8,905 bases of DNA from Immundisolibacter sp. (GCF_041601295.1 NZ_JBFIII010000104.1:1-8905); one strand, 5' to 3'. Shown: positions 1-7,228, numbered from the stretch's first letter. Program-made: numbers and translations. The notes: generated by a model not told the origin, from the letters alone.

Positions 1-411
1 GAATTGGCCGATACTTTGGGCGGACTCGATACCGCCCGTGGTGGCCGGCTGATGGTGATCGCGCATGACCCGGACCTGCGACAGGTGAGTGCACGCCAGG
101 TACTGCCGCTGCCAACTGTAGCGGCGCCTGTAACCGGCACGCCGCCACGGCTGTACATGTCCGTGCCAGAGTTCGAGGCGGCGCTGGTCGAGCAATATCT
201 GTTCGCGGCACTGACCGGAGCACTGCAAAACGCATTGCTGGCGGAGAACCAGCAGCGGGTGACTCACCTGGAAGCGGCGGTACGACGCCTGGACGAGCGC
301 TGCGCACTGCTGCAACAGCGGATGCGCAAAGCCCGGCAGGAGCAGATTATCGAGGAAGTGGAGGTGGCCATAAGCATCAGCGAGATGGCATCAGGGGCAG
401 TATCACCCTAG
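1..411 (+). CDS. atpG: F1F0 ATP synthase gamma subunit, N-ATPase-like, C-terminal part (5' truncated by window)
   Basis: The open frame runs from base 1 to the TAG at 409-411 and gives 136 residues with no start inside the window, so this is the C-terminal part of a longer protein. Gamma is the central rotor stalk of F1, turning inside the alpha/beta ring to couple ion flow to ATP synthesis or hydrolysis. The visible part has the gamma-type C-terminal pattern: a VEQYLFAAL segment, then ALQNALLAENQQRVTHLEAA, followed by a long charged helix ending RKARQEQIIEEVEV. The final IIEEVEV...SEMA segment is closer to the ITEEIEV-type tail I associate with the alternate (N-type) F1F0 ATPase than to the usual IVGGAEAL-type tail. 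In N-ATPase operons the gamma gene is normally last, which fits the absence of another atp gene downstream. Family membership is fairly sure; the N-type assignment is inference from the tail alone. Confidence 0.8.
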   Translation, partial: ELADTLGGLDTARGGRLMVIAHDPDLRQVSARQVLPLPTVAAPVTGTPPRLYMSVPEFEAALVEQYLFAALTGALQNALLAENQQRVTHLEAAVRRLDERCALLQQRMRKARQEQIIEEVEVAISISEMASGAVSP

Positions 412-444
412 GGAAGCGCTGAATAAATCAGCCGTTCCTTAGGA

Positions 445-469
445 ATGGGCGCGCGGACGATGGGCGCGC
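445..469. repeat. 10-bp direct repeat ATGGGCGCGC
   Basis: ATGGGCGCGC occurs at 445-454 and again at 460-469, a 15-bp period. It lies in the spacer after atpG. It could be a paired protein-binding site or junction debris. No function can be assigned from two copies. Confidence 0.5.
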
Positions 470-474
470 AAGGC

Positions 475-495
475 GTTTTGGCCACTTGCCAAAAC
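475..495. repeat. perfect 8-bp inverted repeat (possible terminator stem)
   Basis: GTTTTGGC at 475-482 and GCCAAAAC at 488-495 are exact reverse complements around a 5-base loop (CACTT). It lies 63 bp after the atpG stop, so it may terminate or stabilise the atp transcript. There is no T tract after either arm, so a classical intrinsic terminator is not supported. An operator or a transposon-derived end are alternatives. Confidence 0.5.
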
Positions 496-503
496 ATCAT
501 GCG

Positions 504-519
504 GTGCGCACTATCGCAC
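504..519. promoter_or_regulatory. possible operator-like palindrome upstream of the Rieske gene
   Basis: GTGCG (504-508) and CGCAC (515-519) are inverted around 6 bases, and GTGCGCAC (504-511) is itself palindromic. CGCACT is also repeated directly at 507-512 and 515-520. It ends 61 bp before the start codon, where a regulator could bind. It is short and GC-rich enough to occur by chance. Confidence 0.2.
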
Positions 520-568
520 TGACTGTGAGCAGCGTCTTTATCGGCGCATCGGATGATTGTTTCAACCC

Positions 569-574
569 AGGAGA
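569..574 (+). promoter_or_regulatory. ribosome binding site of the Rieske gene
   Basis: AGGAGA lies 6 bases before the ATG at 581. It decides the start: the same frame could open at a TTG at 557, but that codon has no Shine-Dalgarno sequence, and using it would place this site inside the coding region. Confidence 0.8.
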
Positions 575-580
575 ACTGGC

Positions 581-1780
581 ATGGGTGCTCAGGAACCGGT
601 GTTCAAGATGAAAGAGGGCACGGACATTCCCGACATGGGTAATGCGCCGCTGCCGGTGGAGCCCTATATTTCGGCCGAATTCTTCGAACGCGAGCGGGAG
701 AAGATATTCAAGCGTGCCTGGCTGGAGGTCGCCCGCGAGGAAGACATTCCCAACCCCGGCGATTACCTGGTGCAGGACATCGAGGTGTTGAAGGCGTCGG
801 TGATCATTGTGCGGGGGCAGGACAACCGGGTCCGCGCCTTCCACAACATCTGCACCCATCGCGGTAACAAGATCGCGCTCAAGGAATGTGGCAACGCCAA
901 GCATTTCACCTGCGGTTTCCACGGCTGGGTGTTCGGCAACGACGGTGAACTGAAGATGATCACCGGCAAGGAATACTTCCCGGACTACGTGGACGAGAAC
1001 AAGCTCGGTTTGCGGTCGCTGGCCTGCGATACCTGGAAGGGCTTCATCTTCGTTCATCACAACCCCAATCCGCCGCAGGGTCTGCGCGAGTTTTTGGGCG
1101 CCATGGCGGACCAGCTCGATGCTTTCCCGCACGATCAATGCCAGCGGATCGCGCGCTATAGCGCCACGCCACGGGTGAACTGGAAAGTGGTGCTGGACGC
1201 CTTCCAGGAGGCGTACCACGCCATCATGGTGCATCGCATCTCGCTGCCCAATTCAGCCAGCGGCGCGGGTAACCCGGCCGCCATGCCGACCTCGGTGCGC
1301 CTGCATGGGCCGCACCGTTCGATTTCCGCCTGGGCCAACCCGGGCTATTTGCCGCCCGAGACCGGCATGATCGTCGGCAAGTACGGACCCAGCTTTGCCA
1401 CTCAGAAAGGCCAGTTCCCCGGTACCAACCCCAGTGACGACGACAATTGGTGGTTCGACATCAACGTGTTCTTTCCGAACTTCTTTTGCGACGTCGGTCC
1501 GGGCTGGTATTTCACTTACAACTTCTGGCCGGTGGACGTGAACCACACCCGCTGGACTATGGATATTTATCAGCTAAAGGCCGAGCACGCGGGCGCGTTG
1601 CTGGCGCAGGAACATACCAAGGTGCTGCTGCGTGACGCGGTGCTGGAAGACTTCGGCACGCTGGAGGACACGCAGGCGATGATGGAGTCCGGTGCGCTGG
1701 ACGTGCTGACCATCAGTGATGGCGAGATTGCTCTACGCCACCAGATGAATGTGGTTCACCAGTGGCTGGCGCGGCCCTGA
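581..1780 (+). CDS. Rieske non-heme iron oxygenase, alpha (catalytic) subunit
   Basis: This 399-residue protein has the usual length for a Rieske oxygenase alpha subunit, a cytoplasmic enzyme that uses O2 and electrons from a reductase to hydroxylate, dihydroxylate or demethylate its substrate. The Rieske [2Fe-2S] site is complete: C91-T-H93, 17 residues, then C111-G-F-H114. The catalytic mononuclear iron site follows in NWKVVLDAFQEAYHAIMVH: H213 and H218 are the facial histidines and D363, in LEDTQAMMESG, is the probable carboxylate ligand. E210, three residues before H213, sits where naphthalene dioxygenase has its bridging Asp; Glu there is known in carnitine oxygenase CntA and other single-alpha enzymes. 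The region between about residues 222 and 290 should line the substrate pocket, and I cannot read a substrate from it. A small gene follows 11 bp downstream, but no reductase, ferredoxin or beta subunit is nearby, so electron transfer partners must be encoded elsewhere. Family is sure; substrate is unknown. Confidence 0.93.
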   Translation: MGAQEPVFKMKEGTDIPDMGNAPLPVEPYISAEFFEREREKIFKRAWLEVAREEDIPNPGDYLVQDIEVLKASVIIVRGQDNRVRAFHNICTHRGNKIALKECGNAKHFTCGFHGWVFGNDGELKMITGKEYFPDYVDENKLGLRSLACDTWKGFIFVHHNPNPPQGLREFLGAMADQLDAFPHDQCQRIARYSATPRVNWKVVLDAFQEAYHAIMVHRISLPNSASGAGNPAAMPTSVRLHGPHRSISAWANPGYLPPETGMIVGKYGPSFATQKGQFPGTNPSDDDNWWFDINVFFPNFFCDVGPGWYFTYNFWPVDVNHTRWTMDIYQLKAEHAGALLAQEHTKVLLRDAVLEDFGTLEDTQAMMESGALDVLTISDGEIALRHQMNVVHQWLARP

Positions 1781-1791
1781 GGATGGGACAA

Positions 1792-2115
1792 ATGACCAAG
1801 GCTCTGCCAAAAGGGTATGAAGAGTTCCAGGTGTGGGCTGACGTGTGGGCCCTGCCGACCGAGCAGGAACGTCGGGTGCAGCGCATGACCAGCACTCAGG
1901 CCGAGCTGGAGCTGTTCTTTCAGGCCGTAAAGCCGCAACTCGACGCCTGGATCCAGTACCTGAACGGCTTTAATTTGGCCGCCATGGCGGAGCCGGAAAA
2001 AAACCTCTTGAACCTGGCGCTGGCGGTGGTGGAGGTTTCTCCGGCGATTGAGTTGTTTGACAATCCCTGGCCGAAGGACGTCTACCCGTGGCAGAAATTC
2101 ACGGTCGCTTACTGA
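1792..2115 (+). CDS. small protein of unknown function paired with the Rieske oxygenase
   Basis: This 107-residue protein follows the oxygenase after 11 bp and is very probably co-transcribed with it. I chose the ATG at 1792 because GAGG at 1779-1782 lies 9 bases before it; the in-frame ATG at 1783 directly abuts that same site, and the frame is open further back into the oxygenase gene. The product looks soluble and mainly helical: no signal peptide, no membrane segment, no Cys pair or metal motif. It is acidic and unusually rich in Trp (five), including WADVW near the N-terminus and NPWPKDVYPW at the C-terminus. A central stretch (LNLALAVVEVSPAIELF) could be a hydrophobic helix in a bundle. 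It is too short and lacks the expected features for a ring-hydroxylating beta subunit or a ferredoxin. My impression is that proteins of this kind accompany Rieske oxygenases in other proteobacteria, but I cannot confirm that here. It may be an accessory or stabilising partner. Confidence 0.8.
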   Translation: MTKALPKGYEEFQVWADVWALPTEQERRVQRMTSTQAELELFFQAVKPQLDAWIQYLNGFNLAAMAEPEKNLLNLALAVVEVSPAIELFDNPWPKDVYPWQKFTVAY

Positions 2116-2121
2116 GCCGGT

Positions 2122-2141
2122 GACTGCCCTATGAGGCAGTC
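2122..2141. terminator. hairpin between convergent genes, possible bidirectional terminator
   Basis: GACTGCC (2122-2128) pairs perfectly with GGCAGTC (2135-2141) around a 6-base loop. It starts 6 bases after the stop of the small + strand gene and lies 17 bases past the stop of the minus-strand sensor gene, so it could serve both transcripts. No T run follows on either strand, so termination would not be of the strong classical type. Confidence 0.45.
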
Positions 2142-2142
2142 G

Positions 2143-2157
2143 GCACGCACTGCGTGC
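2143..2157. terminator. second short hairpin in the convergent gap
   Basis: GCACGC (2143-2148) and GCGTGC (2152-2157) are perfect inverted repeats with a 3-base loop, directly next to the hairpin at 2122-2141. It lies 1 base beyond the stop codon of the minus-strand sensor gene. Together the two stems fill most of the 43-bp intergenic gap and probably help end or protect both messages. Confidence 0.4.
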
Positions 2158-2158
2158 A

Positions 2159-5100
2159 TCAGCCCCGGCTGCGCGGTCGTGAAACGCCCAAGCCGGCAAA
2201 CGTCGAGTGTTGATTGTCGTTAATCCAGGCTTCGATGCTTGCAGGTGTGGTGGGTACGTGTAGCAGGTAGCCCTGGATAACGTCGCAGCCGTGCTCGCGC
2301 AAATAGCGCATCTGCGCGGCGGTTTCCACGCCTTCTCCGACAATCTCCAGACCCAGGTTGTGGCCCATGCTGATAATGCCGTTGGTGATGGCGGCGTCGT
2401 GGGTGTTTTCCGGCAGTTCGGCCACGAAAGAGCGGTCGATCTTGACCGTCTGTACCGGAAGGTGCTTCAGGTAACCCAGGGACGAGTAGCCGGTACCGAA
2501 GTCGTCGATTGAAATGCGCACGCCGAGGTTGCGTAGGCGGCGCAGTATGGCCCCCGACGCCTCCAGGTCGCGCATCAGGGTGGTTTCGGTGATTTCCAGC
2601 TCCAGGTTTTCCGGGGCATGCTCGGTTTCCGCCAGTGCGCGGGAAACCGTATCCACGAATTCCGGCGCCATCAGCTGATGCCCCGATACGTTTACCGCCA
2701 TGCGTAAGGTCGGCAGGCCGTGTTTTTGCCAGAGCCGGTTCTGCCGACACGCTTCGCGCAGCGCCCACTCGCCCATCGGGCCAATCAAGCCGGTGTCTTC
2801 TGCAAGTGGGATGAAGTCCGCCGGCGAGACCAGGCCGCGCTGCGGATGCTGCCAGCGCATCAACGCCTCGACGCCGATCACCATGCCGGTCGTCAGGCTC
2901 AGCTGAGGCTGATAAAAGAGCAGCAATTCGGAGCGTTCCAGCGCCTTGCGCAGGTCGGTCTCCATGTCCATTCGCCGCCGCACGGCAACGCTCATGTGCG
3001 TTTGCCAGAAATGTTGTTTTCCGCCGCCGGCCAGTTTGGCCTGGTTCAGCGCGGTTTCAGCATGCCGAACCAGACCGTCGACGTCCCGGTCATCGGCTGG
3101 GAACAAGGCAATGCCGATACTCGCGCTGAGCACAAGCTCCTTGTCGCCGATTCGCAGCGGCGTGGCGACACTGGCCAGAATCTTGTCGGCTACCGCCGTG
3201 GCTGTTCCGGGGTCTTCGATCTCGCAGGCCAGCGCGAATTCGTCGCTACCGACGCGGCCCAGGATGTCGTCGGCCCGCAATTGGCGCCTGATGCGGTCGC
3301 TTAGCTGGACCAGCACCTCGTCGGCGAGATTGTGGCCCAAACTTTCGTTCAGTATCTTGAAACGATCGAGGTCGAGTGACATCACGGCAAAACTGGTGTT
3401 GTGACCGGCACGCTCGGTTATTTGGCGTAGGCGTTCCCGGAATCCGGCCCGGTTGGGCAGGCCAGTCAATACGTCGTGGAATGCCAGGCGATGGGCGTGC
3501 CGCTCGGAGGCGCCAGCCTGCAGTAGCCGGTTCACGCGCCGCCGGAGCACGCCGAAATTGATCGGCTTGGTAATGAAGTCGGCGGCGCCGGCGCGAAACG
3601 CGCGTTCCACGGAAATCTCGTCGGCCAGGCTGGTGATCATCAGCACCGGCGTACGTTGTGCCTCGGGCAGGGCAAGGATCTGCCGGCAGGTGGCGAAGCC
3701 ATCCTGGCGCGGCAAGCGGGCGTCGAGCAGTACCAGATCCGGACGTACGCGCGGGTACAGCTGCATGGCTTCTTCGCCATCGCCAGCCTCGATCACGCGA
3801 TAGCCTTCCTGGTCCAGGATCCCGCGCAGCGCCAGACGGGTGCTGCGATCGTCCTCCACGATCAATACCGTAAAGCTCGACTGCGGGGTGCTGACCGGCG
3901 CCCCTGGCTGGTGGTCGACTATCCATTGCGCCAATGCGTCACGTACCGCGCTGTGGTGCCTCTCGAAATCGGCACTTAGCTGCTCCAGACTGGCCATGTC
4001 GGGCGCCGCGCCGCCAGCCAGACGTTCAACGCGGTCGGCGAGGTCGGCCAGTTGTTCAGCACCAACATTGCGGGCGCTGCCCTTCAGGGTGTGCGCCAGG
4101 TCGCGCATGCGGACCTCATCGCGTTCGGTGATGGCAACGCGCAACTGTTCGAGGTAGCTCGCGCTATCCGAAATAAAAGTGCGAATGACGGCCGGCAAGC
4201 TATCGCCGATGGCGTTCCGCAGTTCGGTAAGTAGCACCGGATTAAGCACGGCCTTGCCAGGGGACGGAACCATTGTCCCCTCTGCCACCCAGGAAACGGT
4301 CGGCCTGGAGATACCCGGCGCGGTCCATTTTTCCAGCAGGCGCTGTACGGCTGCCAGCTGTATCGGTTTCGGTACTGCGTCGTCCATGCCGGCGGCATAG
4401 CATTGGTCCAATCGCGCTGCCTCGGTGTTGGCGGTCATGGCGAAAATCGGGATGCGTTTTCCATCAGGTTCGCCGACACGGATGCGGCGCGTGGCTTCAA
4501 GACCATCCACGCCGGGCATGTTGCAGTCCATGAACACGGCGACATAATCGGCATTGGTGGCGCACGCGCTGACGGCGTCTTCTCCGTTCGCCACAATGTC
4601 CACGCGGCACCCGGCGGCTTCCAGTAAGCCCTTGGCAACCATCTGATTGGTAGCGTTGTCTTCCGCGACCAGTACGCGCAGGGGAGCGCCATCGACGGTG
4701 GCCAGCGTTCGGAAATTATCAACAACCGGCAAGCCTGACGCGGGAAGTTCCGCCAGGTCGAGTGACAACGAGAACCAGAAGCTGCTGCCCGCGCCCAGCG
4801 TGCTGTCCACACCCATCTGGCCACCCATTAACTCCACCAACTGGCGGCTGATGGTCAGTCCCAGGCCGGAACCGCCAAACTGACGAGTGGTTGAGCTGTC
4901 GGCCTGGGTGAACGACTCGAAGATCCGGCCAAGATCGTCCGCGGCGATGCCGGTGCCGGTGTCGGTGACGCGAAATGCCAGAGTCGCCCGGTCACCGTCG
5001 CGTTCGAGAGCATTGATCTGTAGCGTAACCTCGCCCACGGCCGTGAATTTGATTGCGTTGCCGACCAGGTTGGTCAGTACCTGTCCAATACGCACCGGGT

Positions 5101-6271
5101 CACCCGAAACACCTGGCGGTACCTCGGGGCCAACGGCCACATTGAGCTTGATCGCTTTGCTTCGCGTCTGTTGCTCGAACAGCGCCGCGATTTCGTGCGT
5201 TTTGGCGTGCAGATTGAACGGAATGTTTTCGATCTCGACCCGCCCCGACTCCAGGCGGGAGAAATCCAGAATGTCATTGATCAGCACCAGCAGGGTATTG
5301 CCCGATGACTCGGCAATGGTCAGGCGTTCGAGTTGCTTGGGTGCCAGCGGCGATTCGCGCAGCAGCTGCAACATGCCCAGTAGCCCATTGAGCGGGGTGC
5401 GGATTTCGTGGCTGACATTGGCGGTGAACTGGGCCTTGATCTGCGCCGCGTCGACCGCCGCATCGCGAGCGCTTCGCAGCTCCTGTTCCCGCTGCTGCAA
5501 GGTATCCATCATGCGGTTGAAGGCACGCTCCATCTGCTGAATGTCCGCAGGCCCCCCCAGCTTCGCGCGGGCGGTGATGTCGCCCGTCTCGGTATCAGTC
5601 ATGACCTGCGCCAGGGCCCGGATCGGATTTGACACGCGGCGCAGGATGGACACGAGAATCGGCACTAACAGAACGGCTATGGCGAGGGTCACGGACAGTG
5701 TCGAAACGATAATGTCCTTCGAAATTTCGGTCAGCGCCTGCTTGCTCACGGCCACAGCCACTTGCCCCTGGTACTGCGGTGGGGTTGGCGCCTCCCCAAA
5801 AACCGACTGATCGGCGCTGGTACCACCCACGAATACCGGGGCCCGAAACCACCACAACTCGGGGTCGGTGTCCGCGATACGGGTGCTCTCGTCAGCCCGC
5901 CACGGCGGCGGACTGGTCTCCGATGTGCTGGCAGCGGGTCCCTGGCTGAGCAGGACTGAGCCATCGGCATTGAATACAGCCGCACCTACGACGTTGGGGA
6001 ACTGCAGCAGGCTGTCGGTAGCCGCCTGGGCATTCTCCGCCGCGCCATAGAGCAGGGCCAAGGTCGCCTGTGCGGCGTAGCGCTCGGTCAGCAGCCGACC
6101 CTGATCCAGCAGGTTGACGCGCGCCTTGTTCACTGACAGGTAGGAAATGCCGGCCGCACTGGCGAGTGCCACCAACACGACGCCGCAGACGCAGACCAGC
6201 ATCAACAAGGTATCGCTGTGCAAGCCGCTCATGCGCTGCTTGATGGCCCGCCACGGGTTCATTGACCGCAC
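2159..6271 (-). CDS. membrane hybrid sensor kinase with in-cis phosphorelay and GGDEF-EAL output
   Basis: This 1370-residue inner-membrane protein combines sensing, a four-step phosphorelay and c-di-GMP turnover. Domains, numbered from the GTG at 6271: membrane helix about 21-43, periplasmic region 44-187, second helix 188-210, HAMP about 211-264. The kinase has phosphoacceptor H288 (NVSHEIRTP), N box NLVGNAIKFT (401-410), DTGTGI (437-442) and GGSGLGL (466-472). REC1 has D582 (FMDCNMPG), T613 and K635. HPt has H727 (LAHTLKGSARNVG). REC2 has D807/D808, D850 (LLDARLP), T880 and K902. The GGDEF domain (about 925-1090) reads GSDEF at 1008-1012, with an RxxD inhibitory site at R999/D1002. The EAL domain (about 1103-1350) keeps E1135 (EAL), N1194, E1226, D1256-D1257 in DDFGTGYSSL, K1277, E1313 and Q1333, so phosphodiesterase activity is likely; cyclase activity is less certain. 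Phosphate should run H288 to D582 to H727 to D850. The start is uncertain: GTG at 6271 or ATG at 6262, neither with a good Shine-Dalgarno. It is the last gene after a receptor and a binding protein, which probably supply its signal. Confidence 0.95.
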   Translation of the reverse strand: MRSMNPWRAIKQRMSGLHSDTLLMLVCVCGVVLVALASAAGISYLSVNKARVNLLDQGRLLTERYAAQATLALLYGAAENAQAATDSLLQFPNVVGAAVFNADGSVLLSQGPAASTSETSPPPWRADESTRIADTDPELWWFRAPVFVGGTSADQSVFGEAPTPPQYQGQVAVAVSKQALTEISKDIIVSTLSVTLAIAVLLVPILVSILRRVSNPIRALAQVMTDTETGDITARAKLGGPADIQQMERAFNRMMDTLQQREQELRSARDAAVDAAQIKAQFTANVSHEIRTPLNGLLGMLQLLRESPLAPKQLERLTIAESSGNTLLVLINDILDFSRLESGRVEIENIPFNLHAKTHEIAALFEQQTRSKAIKLNVAVGPEVPPGVSGDPVRIGQVLTNLVGNAIKFTAVGEVTLQINALERDGDRATLAFRVTDTGTGIAADDLGRIFESFTQADSSTTRQFGGSGLGLTISRQLVELMGGQMGVDSTLGAGSSFWFSLSLDLAELPASGLPVVDNFRTLATVDGAPLRVLVAEDNATNQMVAKGLLEAAGCRVDIVANGEDAVSACATNADYVAVFMDCNMPGVDGLEATRRIRVGEPDGKRIPIFAMTANTEAARLDQCYAAGMDDAVPKPIQLAAVQRLLEKWTAPGISRPTVSWVAEGTMVPSPGKAVLNPVLLTELRNAIGDSLPAVIRTFISDSASYLEQLRVAITERDEVRMRDLAHTLKGSARNVGAEQLADLADRVERLAGGAAPDMASLEQLSADFERHHSAVRDALAQWIVDHQPGAPVSTPQSSFTVLIVEDDRSTRLALRGILDQEGYRVIEAGDGEEAMQLYPRVRPDLVLLDARLPRQDGFATCRQILALPEAQRTPVLMITSLADEISVERAFRAGAADFITKPINFGVLRRRVNRLLQAGASERHAHRLAFHDVLTGLPNRAGFRERLRQITERAGHNTSFAVMSLDLDRFKILNESLGHNLADEVLVQLSDRIRRQLRADDILGRVGSDEFALACEIEDPGTATAVADKILASVATPLRIGDKELVLSASIGIALFPADDRDVDGLVRHAETALNQAKLAGGGKQHFWQTHMSVAVRRRMDMETDLRKALERSELLLFYQPQLSLTTGMVIGVEALMRWQHPQRGLVSPADFIPLAEDTGLIGPMGEWALREACRQNRLWQKHGLPTLRMAVNVSGHQLMAPEFVDTVSRALAETEHAPENLELEITETTLMRDLEASGAILRRLRNLGVRISIDDFGTGYSSLGYLKHLPVQTVKIDRSFVAELPENTHDAAITNGIISMGHNLGLEIVGEGVETAAQMRYLREHGCDVIQGYLLHVPTTPASIEAWINDNQHSTFAGLGVSRPRSRG
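5552..5558. repeat. homopolymer C7/G7 tract in the sensor kinase gene
   Basis: Seven C on the + strand are seven G on the coding strand, in the LGGPAD codons of the HAMP region, ahead of all catalytic domains. A slip here would remove the kinase and c-di-GMP domains. In-frame as sequenced. Confidence 0.5.
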
Positions 6272-6289
6272 CGTAGGTGGTGTGTTTGG

Positions 6290-7228
6290 TCAGCGCACTG
6301 GTAGAACAAGATCATAGTCGCCGGGTTCCATTGCTATGCGTAGGTGCTCCGCTGTTCGCCGGTTGATAGCGCGGCGCAGGCTGCGATTGAGTTCAAATTT
6401 TGTTGCCCCTCCCTTGCCGCTCCGTAGCGCCATTTTCGCCAGATCGGCTCCCATGCCGACATTATCGGGAAACAATGCAAACAGTGCGCCCCGCGCGACG
6501 TGCTGCGCGGAACCTGAAAAGACGATGACGTTTTTCGCCCATGCCCGTTCAAGAATATCCGGCAACGTCGAGTCCTCACCGAGTATGGCTGGGTCCTGAC
6601 TCAGCCATAGCGCATCAGTTGTGCTATCGGCAGTCGCGAGAATTTCTTGATAGCGCTGCGCTGCAGAGCGTGCATCCAGCGTCGCCACGGCGACCAAACG
6701 CAGCTTGCGTTCATCGGCGGCGGCCTGGGCGCGTTCCAGCAGCCAGCCACTGCGCGCGGGGCGGTAGAGCCAGTGGACGGTGCGCACCCGGGGCTGTAGT
6801 CGAACGAGTTGATCGAACAGCCGGCCGGGATCGGGCTCCAGGCTGATACCCGGCAAGGGGGGCTCGCCAGTCGGCATGATGACCGCGCCGACAATAACCG
6901 ACTGGCGGTCGCTCATCTGCGCCGCCGCAGACACGGCCGTGCTGCCCAGGACAATCGTTACAGGCGCGGCGCTGCCTGACCGGTTCAGCCTGGAGTTGGG
7001 CGCAGTCTTTTCAGTGCTCTGGGTCACGCGCGCGCTGGCGACGGTTCTGATGCCGTCGACTATCTGGGCCAAAACGGAGCGGTAAGGCTCCCGCACCTCC
7101 GGAACGACAACCAGTAACTCCGCCGCCGCCAGGGCGGCGTGGCTGACGAGGAAAACGGCGACGATTAATCTGGCCGCCAGGGGCGGCCCACGTTCATAGT
7201 TCCGGCCGCCGCGGGGCATCGCTGACAT
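6290..7228 (-). CDS. periplasmic substrate-binding protein, ABC_sub_bind type
   Basis: This 312-residue protein begins with a basic segment, a hydrophobic stretch (LIVAVFLVSHAALAAA, about 21-36) and a plausible signal-peptidase site near AAA-EL, so it should be exported to the periplasm. The mature part has two alternating alpha/beta lobes and resembles the ABC_sub_bind (DUF534/PF04392) type of binding protein. Evidence is ALWLSQDPAIL (206-216), the hinge-side segment VARGALFALFPDNVGMG (244-260) and the closing INRRTAEHLRI (288-298), which matches the family's N-x-x-TA-x-x-L pattern. Its ligand cannot be read from sequence. No permease or ATPase gene is next to it. Instead it sits between a TonB receptor (39 bp upstream) and the sensor kinase (18 or 27 bp downstream), which suggests it delivers a ligand or signal to the kinase rather than to a transporter. 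The ATG at 7228 has no clear Shine-Dalgarno; an in-frame ATG at 7219 is an alternative, and translation may depend on the receptor gene before it. Family assignment is probable, not certain. Confidence 0.78.
   Translation of the reverse strand: MSAMPRGGRNYERGPPLAARLIVAVFLVSHAALAAAELLVVVPEVREPYRSVLAQIVDGIRTVASARVTQSTEKTAPNSRLNRSGSAAPVTIVLGSTAVSAAAQMSDRQSVIVGAVIMPTGEPPLPGISLEPDPGRLFDQLVRLQPRVRTVHWLYRPARSGWLLERAQAAADERKLRLVAVATLDARSAAQRYQEILATADSTTDALWLSQDPAILGEDSTLPDILERAWAKNVIVFSGSAQHVARGALFALFPDNVGMGADLAKMALRSGKGGATKFELNRSLRRAINRRTAEHLRIAMEPGDYDLVLPVR

Larger units (their letters stand above)
412..580. other. gene-free spacer between atpG and the Rieske gene
   Basis: These 169 bp carry no convincing gene. 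They contain a perfect 8-bp inverted repeat (475-495), a 10-bp direct repeat (445-454 and 460-469), a GTGCGCAC palindrome (504-511) with a nearby CGCAC half (515-519), and a ribosome binding site at the right edge. The promoter for the downstream oxygenase must lie here or further upstream, but I see no clear -35/-10 pair. The stretch starting at 412 directly after the atpG stop (GGGAAGCGCTGAATAAATCA) looks like the kind of end sequence found on some insertion sequences. No reverse-complement partner is seen in the window, so this is only a suspicion. Confidence 0.5.

Noticed and set aside
557..580. TTG at 557 as the start of the Rieske gene
   Set aside because: It would place the AGGAGA ribosome site inside the coding region; the ATG at 581 has that site 6 bases upstream.
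497..1234. 245-codon open frame on the minus strand opposite the Rieske gene
   Set aside because: It is antisense to an unmistakable Rieske gene with complete metal motifs. The translation shows no recognisable domain, and long antisense frames are common in GC-rich coding DNA.
1756..2343. 195-codon minus-strand frame across the convergent gap
   Set aside because: It overlaps the small + strand gene, the hairpin gap and the end of the sensor gene in another frame. The sequence is not protein-like beyond chance.
2720..3304. 194-codon + strand frame opposite the GGDEF-EAL region
   Set aside because: It is antisense to clearly conserved EAL and GGDEF motifs, with no start signal or recognisable domain of its own.
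3246..3926. 226-codon minus-strand frame inside the sensor gene
   Set aside because: It is a frame-shifted reading of the REC2-GGDEF region, and its Pro/Arg/Ala-rich composition is typical of an off-frame artefact.
4887..5540. 217-codon open frame on the + strand opposite the kinase domain
   Set aside because: It covers the HisKA/HATPase codons of the sensor on the other strand. The translation is low-complexity, rich in Ser and Arg, with no family resemblance.
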